The notes under the pieces were generated by a model. The model was given only the letters and a program-made list of their open reading frames with translations. It searched no databases and had not been told where the DNA came from. Positions 36,240 through 47,300 of a DNA stretch of 64,000 nucleotides are shown here, piece after piece (positions within the stretch are counted from its first letter, which is position 1; every line of letters begins with the position of its first letter). The stretch is from Salipiger sp. CCB-MM3 (lineage in GTDB: Bacteria > Pseudomonadota > Alphaproteobacteria > Rhodobacterales > Rhodobacteraceae). Made by a program: the position numbers and the translations under genes. The stretch spans positions 2,016,501 through 2,080,500 of the forward strand of contig NZ_CP014595.1 of assembly GCF_001687105.1 (NCBI RefSeq), written 5' to 3'.

Positions 36240-37232
36240 GTGTCGACCCACTCTTTGCCGCTTGCGTCCGAATTGGTCTCGGACACCGCGCTTTTCCCGC
36301 CCGCCGTCTATCTGATCGGCGCGCCGAAATGCGGCACCACAGCCTTGGGTCACTATCTGTCGGAACACCCTGAGGTTGCCTTTTCCAGCCCTAAAGAGCC
36401 GCATTACTTCTCGCATGACCTGAACGGGCTGTGCCTGTGCGACGATGCCGCTCAGTATCGCGCCATCTTTCCCAGCGATCCGGCGGCGCGGGTGATGATG
36501 GAAGGCTCGGTCTGGTATCTCTATTCCGAGGCGGCGATTTCCGAGATCCTCAAGGCGCGCCCGGATGCGCGGTTCATCGTCATGCTGCGCAACCCGGTGA
36601 AGATGCTGGTCTCGTTGCACCGGCAGCTGATCCACGCGCTGGACGAGAATGTCGAGGATTTCCGCACCGCATGGCAGCTTTCGGAAGCGCGCGCGGCGGG
36701 CAAGGATATTCCGCGCGGTTGCCGCGCGCCCTTGACGCTGCTCTATCACCGCACCGCCGCCTTCGGCGAGATGATGGCGCGGCTCTACGCGCGCGTCCCG
36801 CAAGAGCGCGTGCTGGTACTTTTTCAGGAAGAAATGCGCGCGGACACCGCGGGCACGTACCGCCGGACCCTCGAATTTCTCGGGCTGCCGGACGACGGGC
36901 GTACCGATTTCACCCCGGTGAATGAGGCCAAGAAGGCACGCTCAAAGCTGGTGCGCTTCATGGTGTCGCGCGCCGGCCCGGCCCGCGAGGTGGTCTCGGG
37001 CCCGATCAAGCGGGCGTTGGGCGTGCAGTCGCTGGGCCTCGTGAAGAAGATGGACGCGCTGAACAACACCAAGCTCGGCAAGCTGGAGGTTCCGCCGGAC
37101 CTCGCCGATGAGATCGCGCGTCATTACGCCGAAGACATGCTGCAGCTGCAGGACCTGCTGGGGCGTGACCTTGCAAAACTGGGCTGGCCGATGCCGGCAC
37201 GCCCATCTCCAAGAGCCGCTGCCGGGCGCTGA
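36240..37232 (+). CDS. Sulfotransferase (PAPS-dependent)
   Basis: A 330-residue enzyme of the Sulfotransfer family. The 5'-phosphosulfate loop GAPKCGTTAL is at residues 27-36 and the 3'-phosphate region RNPVKMLVSLHRQL near 117-130. The family moves sulfate from PAPS to hydroxyls of sugars or other acceptors. GTG 36240 has AGGAG upstream. Its place between glycosyltransferase and UXS genes suggests it sulfates the polysaccharide or its precursor; PAPS could come from the fused Sat-CysC at 11565. Confidence 0.88.
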   Translation: MSTHSLPLASELVSDTALFPPAVYLIGAPKCGTTALGHYLSEHPEVAFSSPKEPHYFSHDLNGLCLCDDAAQYRAIFPSDPAARVMMEGSVWYLYSEAAISEILKARPDARFIVMLRNPVKMLVSLHRQLIHALDENVEDFRTAWQLSEARAAGKDIPRGCRAPLTLLYHRTAAFGEMMARLYARVPQERVLVLFQEEMRADTAGTYRRTLEFLGLPDDGRTDFTPVNEAKKARSKLVRFMVSRAGPAREVVSGPIKRALGVQSLGLVKKMDALNNTKLGKLEVPPDLADEIARHYAEDMLQLQDLLGRDLAKLGWPMPARPSPRAAAGR

Positions 37233-37290
37233 GCCCGCGGCACACTGTTTTTAAGACTTTTGATTTTTGCCTATTTGAAAAGGAAACATC

Positions 37291-38280
37291 ATGTTGAAGC
37301 GCAACTACAACAGCCGCAAGCGCATCCTCGTCACGGGCGGGGCGGGTTTCCTCGGCTCTCATCTGTGCGACCGCCTGCTCGAAAGCGGTGCCGAGGTGCT
37401 TTGCGTCGACAACCTGTTCACCGGCACGAAGCGCAACATCGAGCACCTGCTGGGCAACCCCCGCTTCGAGTTCCTGCGCCATGACGTGACCATCCCGCTC
37501 TATGTCGAGGTCGACGAGATCTACAACCTCGCCTGCCCGGCCTCGCCGATCCACTATCAGCACGACCCGGTGCAGACGACCAAGACCTCGGTGCATGGGG
37601 CGATCAACATGCTGGGTCTGGCGCGGCGTCTGAAATGCCCGATCCTGCAGGCCTCGACCTCGGAAGTGTATGGCGACGCGCTGGTGAGCCCGCAGGCCGA
37701 AGGCTATTGGGGCAACGTCAATCCGATCGGGGTGCGGTCCTGCTATGACGAGGGCAAGCGCTGCGCCGAGACGCTGTTCTTCGATTACAACCGCCAGCAC
37801 GGGCTGCCGATCAAGGTCGTGCGCATCTTCAACACCTATGGTCCCCGGATGCATCCGCAGGACGGACGGGTGGTGTCGAACTTCATCCGTCAGGCGCTGT
37901 TCGACGAAGACATCACCATCTATGGCGATGGCAGCCAGACGCGCTCGTTCTGCTACATGGATGAGCTGATCGACGGGATGATGCGGATGATGGCCACGCC
38001 CGACGGGTTTACCGGCCCGGTCAACCTTGGCAACCCGCAGGAATGCACGGTCAAGCAACTGGCCGAGATGATCGTCGCGCAGACCGGCTCGCGCTCGCAG
38101 CTGGTGTCGCGCGAACTTCCCAGCGATGACCCGGTGCAGCGCCGCCCCGACATCAGCCTTGCGCAAGAGCACCTTGGCTGGACCCCGAATGTCGAGCTTT
38201 CGCAGGGCATTGCAAAGACGATCGCCTATTTCGAGGACCTGCTGAACAAGCCCGCGCGGCAGATGCAGGCCACCTCCTGA
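37291..38280 (+). CDS. UDP-glucuronate decarboxylase-type NAD-dependent epimerase/dehydratase
   Basis: A 329-residue extended SDR enzyme: NAD fold [16 protein letters not shown] (from residue 15), the [13 protein letters not shown] block and the catalytic STSEVYGD Ser/Thr with SCYDEGKR (Tyr152, Lys156). The text [19 protein letters not shown] and [16 protein letters not shown] are typical of UXS, which makes UDP-xylose from UDP-glucuronate. AAGGAA precedes ATG 37291. So xylose, or a sugar made from UDP-xylose, is a likely part of the polymer. Confidence 0.92.
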   Translation: MLKRNYNSRKRILVTGGAGFLGSHLCDRLLESGAEVLCVDNLFTGTKRNIEHLLGNPRFEFLRHDVTIPLYVEVDEIYNLACPASPIHYQHDPVQTTKTSVHGAINMLGLARRLKCPILQASTSEVYGDALVSPQAEGYWGNVNPIGVRSCYDEGKRCAETLFFDYNRQHGLPIKVVRIFNTYGPRMHPQDGRVVSNFIRQALFDEDITIYGDGSQTRSFCYMDELIDGMMRMMATPDGFTGPVNLGNPQECTVKQLAEMIVAQTGSRSQLVSRELPSDDPVQRRPDISLAQEHLGWTPNVELSQGIAKTIAYFEDLLNKPARQMQATS

Positions 38281-38310
38281 GCGCAGCCCTATGAGGCTGC
38301 CGAAGGGCAT

Positions 38311-38336
38311 GACCCGGACATTGCGGTGTCCGGGTC
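38311..38336. terminator. Hairpin between UXS and beta-helix genes
   Basis: GACCCGGACA - 6 bases - TGTCCGGGTC, a perfect 10-base stem 30 bases after the UXS stop and 24 bases before the next start. No T run, so partial termination or mRNA processing and protection are options. Confidence 0.5.
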
Positions 38337-38360
38337 GCAACCAGTGTTAGGATAGCCACT

Positions 38361-39626
38361 ATGGCACCCTCGGTGCGCGTGACCGGTCTTTTGCGGCTGG
38401 CTGTATTCGTCACCGGCGCAGTGATCGCCGGTTGGGTCTTTGGCGTCGGTGAAGCGGTCTCGCAGACTGTGCCCAGCGAAGCGCAAGACGCGCCGCCGGT
38501 CGGCTTCGGCGCCGCGACGACGGGCGGGGCAGGGGGCCGGAGCGTCGCCGTCACCTCGCTGGCGGACGAGGGGCCGGGCAGCCTGCGCGCAGCCATTGAG
38601 GCTCCGGGCGGACCACGGGTGATCCACTTCGACATCGGCGGCACCATCGCGCTGAGCCGGCAGATCGAGATCGGCTCGGACATCACCGTGGACGGGCGCG
38701 GCGCGCCTTCTCCTGTCACGCTGACCGGCGGGCGTCTGAGAGTGATCGGCAGCAATGTGATCCTGCGCGGCCTGCGCGTGCGCCCCGGCGATGGGCCCGG
38801 CGATGGCGGTGAGAACCGTGACGGCATCTCCATTGGCAGGGGCAAGGCAGCGATCCGCAACGTGCTAATCGATGGCAATTCAATCAGTTGGTCGGTGGAT
38901 GAGGGGCTGGCGGTCTGGGGCAACGTTTCGGATGTGACGATCTCGAACAACATCATTGCCGAAGGCCTCGATCAGTCGATCCATCCCAAGGGGCGTCACA
39001 GCATGGGCCTTCTGGTCGGAGGCGGCGCGGCGCAGCGCATCACGCTGGTCGGCAACCTCATGGCGCACAACCGGCACCGCAATCCCGCGATCAAGGACCA
39101 CAGCCGCAGCATCGAGTTGATCAACAATCTCGTCTATAACTGGGGGCCGAACGGTTTGCAGGGCACCGGGTCGGAGATCAACATTCTCGGCAATGTCTAC
39201 GTGCCTGGCCCTGACAGCGTCGAACGCCCGCCATTCTACCTTCAGGATGGCGATCTGACCGGGCCGCATTTCTTCCTGCAGGACAACATCGGCGCGCTGC
39301 GCGAGGATGGGGTGGCCACGCTCTCGGAAAAGCCGGTCTTTGAAGGCAGCGGCACGCCGGTGCTGCCCGCGGCGCAGGTTGAAGAGGCCGTGCTTGCTCA
39401 TTCAGGCGCACGGCTGCCCGAACGCGATGCCGTCGACCGTCGGATCATCGAGGAGGTGCGCAGCCGCAGCGGCTACATCATCGATTCGCCTGAGTGGGTG
39501 ATGGGGGGGCGTAAGCCCAAGCCTGAGCCGGAGCCCGCAGAAGAGGTCAAGTCCTCAGAGGCTTGCGCAACTTTAGGTTGCATTGAGACCCCTGCGCCCA
39601 CCGCAGATATCGACAATGGCGGCTGA
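38361..39626 (+). CDS. Pectate-lyase-like right-handed beta-helix protein
   Basis: A 421-residue secreted protein. A signal-like N-terminus (helix LLRLAVFVTGAVIAGWVFG, cut likely near residue 38) is followed by a pectate lyase superfamily helix (about 55-320): SVAVTSLADEGPGSLRAAIE, IHFDIGGTI, GSDITVDGRG, ILRGLRVRPGDG, DGISIGRG, WSVDEGLAVWG, ISNNIIAEGL and HPKGRHSMG. These parts match the DUF-type PL1-like proteins of marine bacteria. The tail has a PKPEPEPAEE run and two cysteines. It could trim the polysaccharide or act as an epimerase; catalysis is not proven. Confidence 0.75.
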   Translation: MAPSVRVTGLLRLAVFVTGAVIAGWVFGVGEAVSQTVPSEAQDAPPVGFGAATTGGAGGRSVAVTSLADEGPGSLRAAIEAPGGPRVIHFDIGGTIALSRQIEIGSDITVDGRGAPSPVTLTGGRLRVIGSNVILRGLRVRPGDGPGDGGENRDGISIGRGKAAIRNVLIDGNSISWSVDEGLAVWGNVSDVTISNNIIAEGLDQSIHPKGRHSMGLLVGGGAAQRITLVGNLMAHNRHRNPAIKDHSRSIELINNLVYNWGPNGLQGTGSEINILGNVYVPGPDSVERPPFYLQDGDLTGPHFFLQDNIGALREDGVATLSEKPVFEGSGTPVLPAAQVEEAVLAHSGARLPERDAVDRRIIEEVRSRSGYIIDSPEWVMGGRKPKPEPEPAEEVKSSEACATLGCIETPAPTADIDNGG

Positions 39627-39969
39627 GGAGCGGGGGATAAACTGATGCTCAGTCCGCAGGCAACTGCGGCAAAGGCGCGGCTGAATGATGGCTGTTTTCA
39701 CAAACTTGGGTGCGTTGTTCCAAAAAACAGCTTTCAAGTCCCACCATGAAAAGCTACTGTTTTCATAGCGATCATATACTTTGATTTAGTTTGAATTCTT
39801 ATCGCTCCGCCACATTTTCAGGAGCATGTTTCGGCCCTTTTTTGGCCACGATCCGGCGCACTGCTCGCGCATATTTTGATCACCGCGGATCACCGCGGCC
39901 CTTATTGTTCGTACTTTTGGCCGGGGGCTTGCCTCTGTTGCCGTTTTAAGTCTGCCGAGGATATTTACG
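39627..39969. other. 343-base AT-rich control region ahead of the sugar transferase
   Basis: Holds CCGCAG-GCAA-CTGCGG (39655-39670 area), the split repeat AGCGAT / ATCGCT (39768-39807 area) around an AT-rich core with TTGATTTAGTTTG, and a 10-base tandem ATCACCGCGG repeated twice near 39880-39900. No credible gene; a minus-strand frame at 39786-40055 lacks codon bias and a ribosome site. Probably the promoter region of the initiating transferase. Confidence 0.5.
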
Positions 39970-41163
39970 ATGGATTTTTCAACCAATAATGATCTCGAAA
40001 AACCGAAGAGTTTCCAACCTCTAGACGACACCACCGCCCGTCTCAAAGCTTTCACCAGCTCTCACTACCGTACCGACCTGAAGTCCTCTGCCGCGCATTC
40101 CTCGGGCTTTGGCGCACAGGCGGCAGCGCTTCCGGCGCCCGGGCGCAGCGCAGCCTGGCCCCGGTTCTCGGTTGGCTTCCAGCCGCGGTCGCGCCTCTTC
40201 TACCGTGCCTATAACTTCGCCATCTCCATGACGCTGTTTCTGATGGTGCTGCCGCTGTTTCTGGTCATCACCGGCCTCGTCGCGCTCACTCAGGGGCGGC
40301 CGATCTTCTACCGTGGCCCGCGCATCGGCGAGAACGGCGAGCTGTTCGACGTGCTGAAGTTCCGCACCCTCGACAGCGCCAAGGCGGCTCAGCTGACCAA
40401 AGACAAGGTGCTTCCCAAAGGGTCGGGCATCGAAACGCCCATGGGCCTCTTCCTCCGCGAGACCCGGCTTGATGAAATCCCCCAGCTCCTCAATGTCATC
40501 AAGGGCGACATGAATATGTGCGGACCGCGCCCGGTGCGCCCCGAGATCGCCGCACAATATGCCTCGGAGATCCCCAACTACGAGCGCCGTTTCCGGGTCA
40601 AGCCCGGCATGATCGGCCCGGCGCAGGCCTATATGAGCCACGGCACCTCCAAGGCGATCCGCTCGCGCCTGAACAACAAGCTATGCGGCACCGAAGTGTC
40701 TTATCTGGGCGAAATTTCTCTGGTGTTCATCGTCGGCGCCTGTGTTCTGGCGCGCACCGGTTCGCGTATCCTGTCGCGGCTGTTCGGCGGGAAGGCCGAG
40801 CGGGTCGAGGCGGCGCGCGCCCGGCTCTATGACATCCGTTTTGTCTGCGACGACGGGTCCGAACGCGCGGTGTTCTGGGTCGACGAAGATCAGTTGATCC
40901 TCGAACAGGGCAGCGCTCTGAACGTGCCGCTGACCGGACGGCTGGTGATGAACCTGCCCGATGGTCAGACACGCAGCGCCACGGTCGATCTGAGCACCGT
41001 TCAGGCCACCGCGCCGAACGGACGCGTGCAGGTCGCCTATAGCGCCAAGAGCGACTTCAGCGCGCACATCCTGAGCCGCTATCTGTTCCAAGCTGTGGTC
41101 GTGCCGCATCGGTCCGAATTCCTTTCGGCCCGGGTGCGACGCGCCCTGAGCCGCAGCGCCTGA
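39970..41163 (+). CDS. Initiating sugar transferase (bacterial sugar transferase family) with extra C-terminal domain
   Basis: A 397-residue protein. Residues about 75-260 form the WbaP/ExoY-type phosphoglycosyl transferase: hydrophobic anchor FAISMTLFLMVLPLFLVI, then FYRGPRIGENGELFDVLKFRTLD, LRETRLDEIPQLLNVIKGDM, CGPRPVRPEI and VKPGMIGPAQ. It would load the first sugar-1-phosphate onto undecaprenyl phosphate. A second part (about 285-397) follows which is rare in this family: strands with LPDGQTRSATVDLSTVQAT and QVAYSAKSDFSAHILSRYLF, slightly like the PilZ part of cellulose synthase. The N-terminal 70 residues look disordered. Confidence 0.88.
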   Translation: MDFSTNNDLEKPKSFQPLDDTTARLKAFTSSHYRTDLKSSAAHSSGFGAQAAALPAPGRSAAWPRFSVGFQPRSRLFYRAYNFAISMTLFLMVLPLFLVITGLVALTQGRPIFYRGPRIGENGELFDVLKFRTLDSAKAAQLTKDKVLPKGSGIETPMGLFLRETRLDEIPQLLNVIKGDMNMCGPRPVRPEIAAQYASEIPNYERRFRVKPGMIGPAQAYMSHGTSKAIRSRLNNKLCGTEVSYLGEISLVFIVGACVLARTGSRILSRLFGGKAERVEAARARLYDIRFVCDDGSERAVFWVDEDQLILEQGSALNVPLTGRLVMNLPDGQTRSATVDLSTVQATAPNGRVQVAYSAKSDFSAHILSRYLFQAVVVPHRSEFLSARVRRALSRSA

Positions 41164-41304
41164 ATGGCCTTGTCGGGCGCGCCGGACAGGCGGGCCCGAT
41201 CCTCCCCCAAGACCCAATACACGAGACTTTGTGACGTTAGAGAGTAGGGTTCGACCGGGCTGCAATTGCCGCCGCCTAGGTACGCCAAAAACCTGACAGA
41301 ACAA

Positions 41305-41314
41305 TAAGTGATTT
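41305..41314 (+). promoter_or_regulatory. TAAGTGATTT motif ahead of the giant protein gene
   Basis: Exact 10-mer also present at 33067-33076 ahead of the Wzz-like gene, followed in both places by ATTTC and a T-rich run. Possibly a shared control or promoter part. Two occurrences only, so chance is not excluded. Confidence 0.25.
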
Positions 41315-41353
41315 AAAACATTTCTTTTTCCCCTCTCCTCTGAGGATCTTCCC

Positions 41354-44300
41354 ATGCCCGAGGAAATTACATTCGGCGTCACTAACTTGAGTGGCGAGCT
41401 TAATACAAACCCCACCGCGCTGGATTTCAGCGAGACCGGCAACCCTGTGCTCTTCGTTGCCCAGCAGGATGGCACGATCTACCGCTACGAGATCGAGCGT
41501 CAGGCGGACGGATCGGATGCGGATACGACCTCTGATTTCGTGGTCACCTCTGCCATCGCGATCGATGTGATCGCCGACGACACGCAGAACTTCAACGACG
41601 ACGGCACGACCAATTCCACCAGCAAAAGGCAGATGACCGGGCTGGTGGCGACCACCGATGAGGATGGCAATGACGTGCTCTACGTCACCTCCTCGGACTG
41701 GCGGATCGCGGTCGGTGAGGACAGCGGCCTAGACACCAACTCCAGTCAGATACACCGCATCGTGCTGGACGCCGACACCGGCGAGGTGCTGTCGAATGTC
41801 GCCATCGTGCGCGGGCTGCCCCGCTCGGAAGAGAACCACGCGGTCAACGGCCTTGATCTGTCGGTCGATCCCGACACCGGCGACACCTATCTTTGGGTGG
41901 CGATCGGCGGCAACACCAACAAGGGTGCGCCCGGCAACAACTTCGCGGGCACGGCAGATTTTGCCTACTCGGCCTCGGTCATCAAGATCAACCTGACCGA
42001 CCTCGAGTCCTACGACATCCGCACCGATGCCAACGGCAATCTCTTCATCCTCGACCTGCCGACGCTGGATGATCCCTCGCGCGACAACGTCGATCTGAGC
42101 ACGCTGAACATCGCGAACCTCGATCTCGACCCGAATTTCACGCTCGACGACAACGGCAGCATCAACGGTGTGCTGCAGCCCGACTGGGCTGGCGGCAACA
42201 ACGGCCTGAACATGGCCAAGATCAGCGATTACGTTCTGGTCAGCGACGCGGGTCAACTGACGCTGGTGGACAACCCGCTGACGATCCACTCACCGGGGTT
42301 CCGCAACCCATACGACGTGCTGGTGACCGAAGACGGGCAGGTCTACACATGGGACAACGGCCCGAACGGCGGGTGGGGCGGCCAGCCGCTGTCCTATTCC
42401 GACGGCTCGGTGGTCAACGACTGGACCTCGGAGTTCGCCACCAACGAGTTCTCGGAACTCAGCAGCAGCGGGTTTGGGGATCAGCTGCACTATCTGGGTG
42501 AGATCACGGATGAATACGGCCCCTACGGCGGCCATGCCAACGTCATCCGCGCCGCCGCCGAAGCGCTGTCACTGGCCTTCAACAGCGATGGCACCTACGC
42601 GGGCGCAAGTTCCAGCGATCCGATTATCGCCTATGGCGAAGTGCTCTTTGCCAATGAGGCTGAGGCCCGTGATTTCCTGTCGCAACTGCTGATCATCTAC
42701 CAGCAGCAGGGCGATGGAAACTGGGTGGACGTGACCGGCGACACCGGGCTTCCGGCGGATTTCTTCGACGTGGTCTCGGGCTACGACTGGGAGCATCCCG
42801 GCAGTTCGATCGCCGACGTTCTGGCGCATTTCGACGGCACCTCGGTCATGGACGGCACGGTCTATTCACCCGAGTCCCAGACGCTGGACGAAGATGAGGA
42901 TGGCTCGCTTCTGGTGACGCCGGAATCCACCAACGGCATGGCGGAATACACCGCGACCTTCTTTGGCGGTCAGCTTGCGGGCACGATCATCGGCGCCAGC
43001 TTTGACGAGACGCTCTACTTCGTGCAGCCCGAGGACACCGACGGCGACGGCAGGGTGGATTCCGCCTCGATCGTCTATACGCTCACCGACTTCGGCTCGA
43101 ACCCGCTGGCGGTGACGACGCTGGGCGACGAGGGACTTGGCACTTTCATCGACAATGACGGTGACGGCCTCGACGATTTCGCCGGGCTGATCGTCAGCGC
43201 GGTCTATGGCGCGAACAATATCGCGATCTTCGTGCCCGGTGGCGAGCCGCTGGATCCGAGCGATGATCTCGATCTCGATGGCGTCGACAACATTCTCGAC
43301 AGCCATGTTGGCGATGCGACCGACGGCAAGGGCGTCGTTGTCGGCCCCAACAGCACCGCGAAATGGGATTTCGAGCTCAACAACCCCTCGTCCACGCCGC
43401 TTGGCGCGGTGCCGGACGGCGACAGCATCGCGGGCGGCATCGGCATCAACGCGGTCTGGCGCAACAACGTGCTGCCCGCCACCGACAACGGCGGTGATCC
43501 GACGCAGGGCCTGTTCAATGGCGGTGTGTTCAACGTCGGCGGTGCCTCGAGCTTCGTGTCGATCGACGAGGCCTATGCCGGCAGTGCAGAGGGCACGGCG
43601 GACAGCCAGCAGAACGTGCTGGGCATCGGCTTCATGTCCTCGGGTGCAAGCGCGCTGACGATCACCACAGAGATGGTCAACATCTTCACCTATTCGCTCA
43701 ACACCGATGCGCCCGCCAAGACGTGGGACGGCGGCGAGAAGGTCGGCCTGATGGTTGGGCCGGGCGATCAGGACAATTTCGCCGAAGCCACCATCGCGGT
43801 GGTCGATGACGGCGGAACGATCAAATACGGCGTGCAGCTGCTGGTCGAAGAAAACGACAGCTATGTCACCAGCTTCGTCGAGATCGCCGGGATCGAAAGT
43901 CCCGAGATCCTCGGCGTCGGCGATCCCAATTTCCAAGTGGCGATCGACCTCGACATGAGCGCGGGCACCGCGACCGCGAAGGCGCGCTATGTCAACAACG
44001 GCGTCTATACCGACTGGGTCTCGACCGCCGCTCTGGTTCTGCCCTCGGCGGTGATCGAATCCGTCCTCGGGACCTACAACAACTTCGGCAGCACCACCGG
44101 CGCGGTTGTCGGCATGGTGGCCTCGACCGACGTCGGGGATGACAGCTTTGCCGCCTCGTGGGACTGGATCGAGGTGACCAATGCCTCGGACGGCGAGGTC
44201 GTGCACCGCTGGGTGGCGGGCAATGCCGATGTGGCGGCGACCGATGGCGGCATGGACTGGACCAGCGACACCTCGGTGATCGTGGCTGGCACCACGACGG

Positions 44301-47300
44301 TCTCGACCTTCAACATCACCGAGCTCGACACGTCGGTGCCCGGCACCACGCCGGTGGGCGTCTTCACCCAGGAACGCTGGGCGCGCAACACCGGCGAGGG
44401 CATGCAGTATGAGTTCGCCGTCGATCCGGGCACCTATGCCATCCGGCTCTATATGGGCGACGGCTACAGCGGCACCACGGAGATCGGCGACCGCGTGTTC
44501 GACGTTTCGATCGAGGGCGCGTTGTTCCTCGACGACTTCGACGTCGTGGCGGCCTTCGGCAATGCCGTCGGCGGCATGGTGCAATGGACCGGCACGATCG
44601 ACGACGGGATCGCCGACATCGACTTTGCCCGTGTGATCGAGAACCCGCTGATCAACGCCATCGAGATCGTCGCCATCGACAGCGTCGCTGACGGGCCGGC
44701 GATTTCGGTCGCGGATGCTTCGGTGGCCGAAGGCGAGGGGTCGGTGACTGTGGCGATCTCGGCCAGCAACTACGTGCCGTCCGACAGTCAGGTGCTGGTG
44801 CAATTCGAGGTGCGTCCGCTCACCGCCACGGCGGCCAGCGACTACAGCGTTGCGAATGCGACCTTCAACGCCAGCACAGGCGTCTACACCGGCACGCGCG
44901 AGATTGCCGGGGGTTCGGCGGATGCCAGCGTGACCATCGACATTCTCGATGACGCGCTGGGGGAGGCTGCCGAAACCTTCGAAGTGGTGATCACCGCCGT
45001 GGCCGGGGCCAATGCGACCATCGGGGAGGATACGGCGATGGTGACGATCACGGACAACGACGGTGGCGCAACGAGCGGCGGCGCGGTGACGCTTGCGATC
45101 AACGAAAACTCCGACAACGTCCAGAAATCCAACTATGACAGTGGCTCCTTCGTGCTGACCAACGTCGGCGACAAGGTTGTCACCAAGGTCGAGATCGACG
45201 TCAGCAATGCGATCCTCACCGACGCGGTGTTCGATCCTTTCGGCGTTGCGGGCGACACGATCTCGAAGGTCCTGACCATCAACTCCGCTGGCGGCACCGG
45301 GGTGGATGCGCCCAACAATGACGAGAGCGACCCGAACAACGAAACCTATGTCGGGGCGGGGGGCACCGCCGGCTACGAAGGCATCGTGCTGACCTTCGAC
45401 CAATCGTCCAGCGGCGGGTTCGAAAGCGGCGAGAGCGTGACCTTCTCGGTCGATATGGATCCCAACTCGGTGGCCGGGTCCAAGAAGTCGACGCTCGACG
45501 ATGGCACCGATCCGGCGTGGGATGTCGGCGGGGTGTCGGGGGCAGAGCTTATCGGCTCCAGCTTCACTGTCACCTATGCCGATGGCACCACCAGCACCGG
45601 CTATCTGCAGGGCACCGACACGCAGGCTGGCTCCAAGGGGCTGTCGTCGCAATCCGCGCCGGGCACCACGGCCAGCATCTCGGTCAACGGTCTCAGCGAG
45701 GGCGGCGTCGGCACCTACTCTGAAGATGACTTCAGCGTCATCGTCAACGGCGCGGCAGGCAGCGTCCTGCGCGTGGTGCTGATGAAGGGCATGATCCAGC
45801 CCACCACCAACGCCTTTACCACCGGCACCACCTCCGAGCAGGCCTATGCGCCGACCCTCGATGCGCAGCTTGCCGCGCTGGCAGCGTCGGAGTTCCCGGC
45901 CAACAACGCGGTCGAAGTGCAGACGGTGGATGTGACCCTCACCGGCGGCGCGCAGGACATCACGGCGCTGTTCGATCTGTCGGGGGTCGCGGCCTATGAC
46001 TTCACCGGCGAAGATCAACTGCCGCTCGGCATCGTCGCCTCGGTGATCGATCCGGGCAACGACGACCTGCCGCTCGGTCCGACGAGTGATGCGATCTACC
46101 TCACCTACGATGCAGACAGCAGTTCCGGCGGTGGCGGCAGCACGCCGACCGGCGATCCCTTCCGCATCGAGGCCGAGGATATGACGCTCGTGCAGGGCTT
46201 CGTGGCCAAGAGCAACTCCCATGCTTCGGGCGGCAGCTTCATCCAAGCGACCAGCTCCGGCACGCAGATCGCCAGCTACACCTTCGATCAGAGCGCGGGC
46301 AGCTTCGACATCACGCTTGGGTATTTCGATGAGTCCGACGGCCAGTCGGTGCTGAACGTGATCCTCAACGGCACGGTGATCGACAGCTTCGTTTGGGATG
46401 CGGATGCTGGCGATGCGACGGTGAACCAAACCTCCTTCGCTGAGCACACGATCTCTGGCATCGCGCTGGACGCGGGGGACGTGCTGCAACTCTCGGGCAC
46501 CTCGAACGGCGGCGAGCCGCTGCGCATCGACTATGCGGAGTTCACCCCGGTCGAGGGGAGTGGTTCGGGCGGCGGTGACACCGATGGTGGAGATACCGGA
46601 GGCGGAGATACGGGCGGCGGTGGCACCGCGACGGGCGATCCGTTCCGTGTCGAGGCCGAAGATATCACGCTGGTGCAAGGCTTCGTGGCCAAGAGCAACA
46701 GCCATGCCTCGGGCGGCAGCTTCATCCAAGCCTCCAGCTCTGGCACGCAGATCGCCAGCTACACCTTTGATCAAAGCACCGGCACCTTCGACATCACGCT
46801 TGGGTATTTCGACGAGTCCGACGGCCAGTCGGTGCTCGATGTGATCCTCAACGGCACGGTGATCGACAGCTTCGTCTGGGATGCCGATGCCGGTGATGCA
46901 ACGGTCAATCAGACGTCCTTTGCCGAGCACACGATCTCTGGCATCGCGCTGGACGCGGGCGATGTGCTGCAACTGTCGGGCACGTCGAACGGTGGCGAGC
47001 CGCTGCGGATCGACTTCATCGACTTCACGCCGCTTGATGGGGGATCGTCTTCGTCCGGGGGCGGCTCGACCACGACACCGCCCAGCGATCCGGTGCGTGT
47101 CGAGGCCGAGACTTTCTCGCTCGACGCAGGCTTTGTGATCAAGAGCAACAGCCACGCGTCGGGTGGCCAGATGATCCAGGCCAGTTCCTCGACCACGCAA
47201 AGCGCCAGCTTCGTGTTCGACGATGCCACCGGCAGCTACGATCTGACGCTCGGCCATTTCGACGAGTCCGACGGGCAGTCGAGCTTGGATATTCTCGTGA

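Noticed and set aside
39786..40055. Minus-strand 89-codon frame in the gap before the sugar transferase
   Set aside because: No ribosome site, overlaps the transferase start, composition unlike a coding region.
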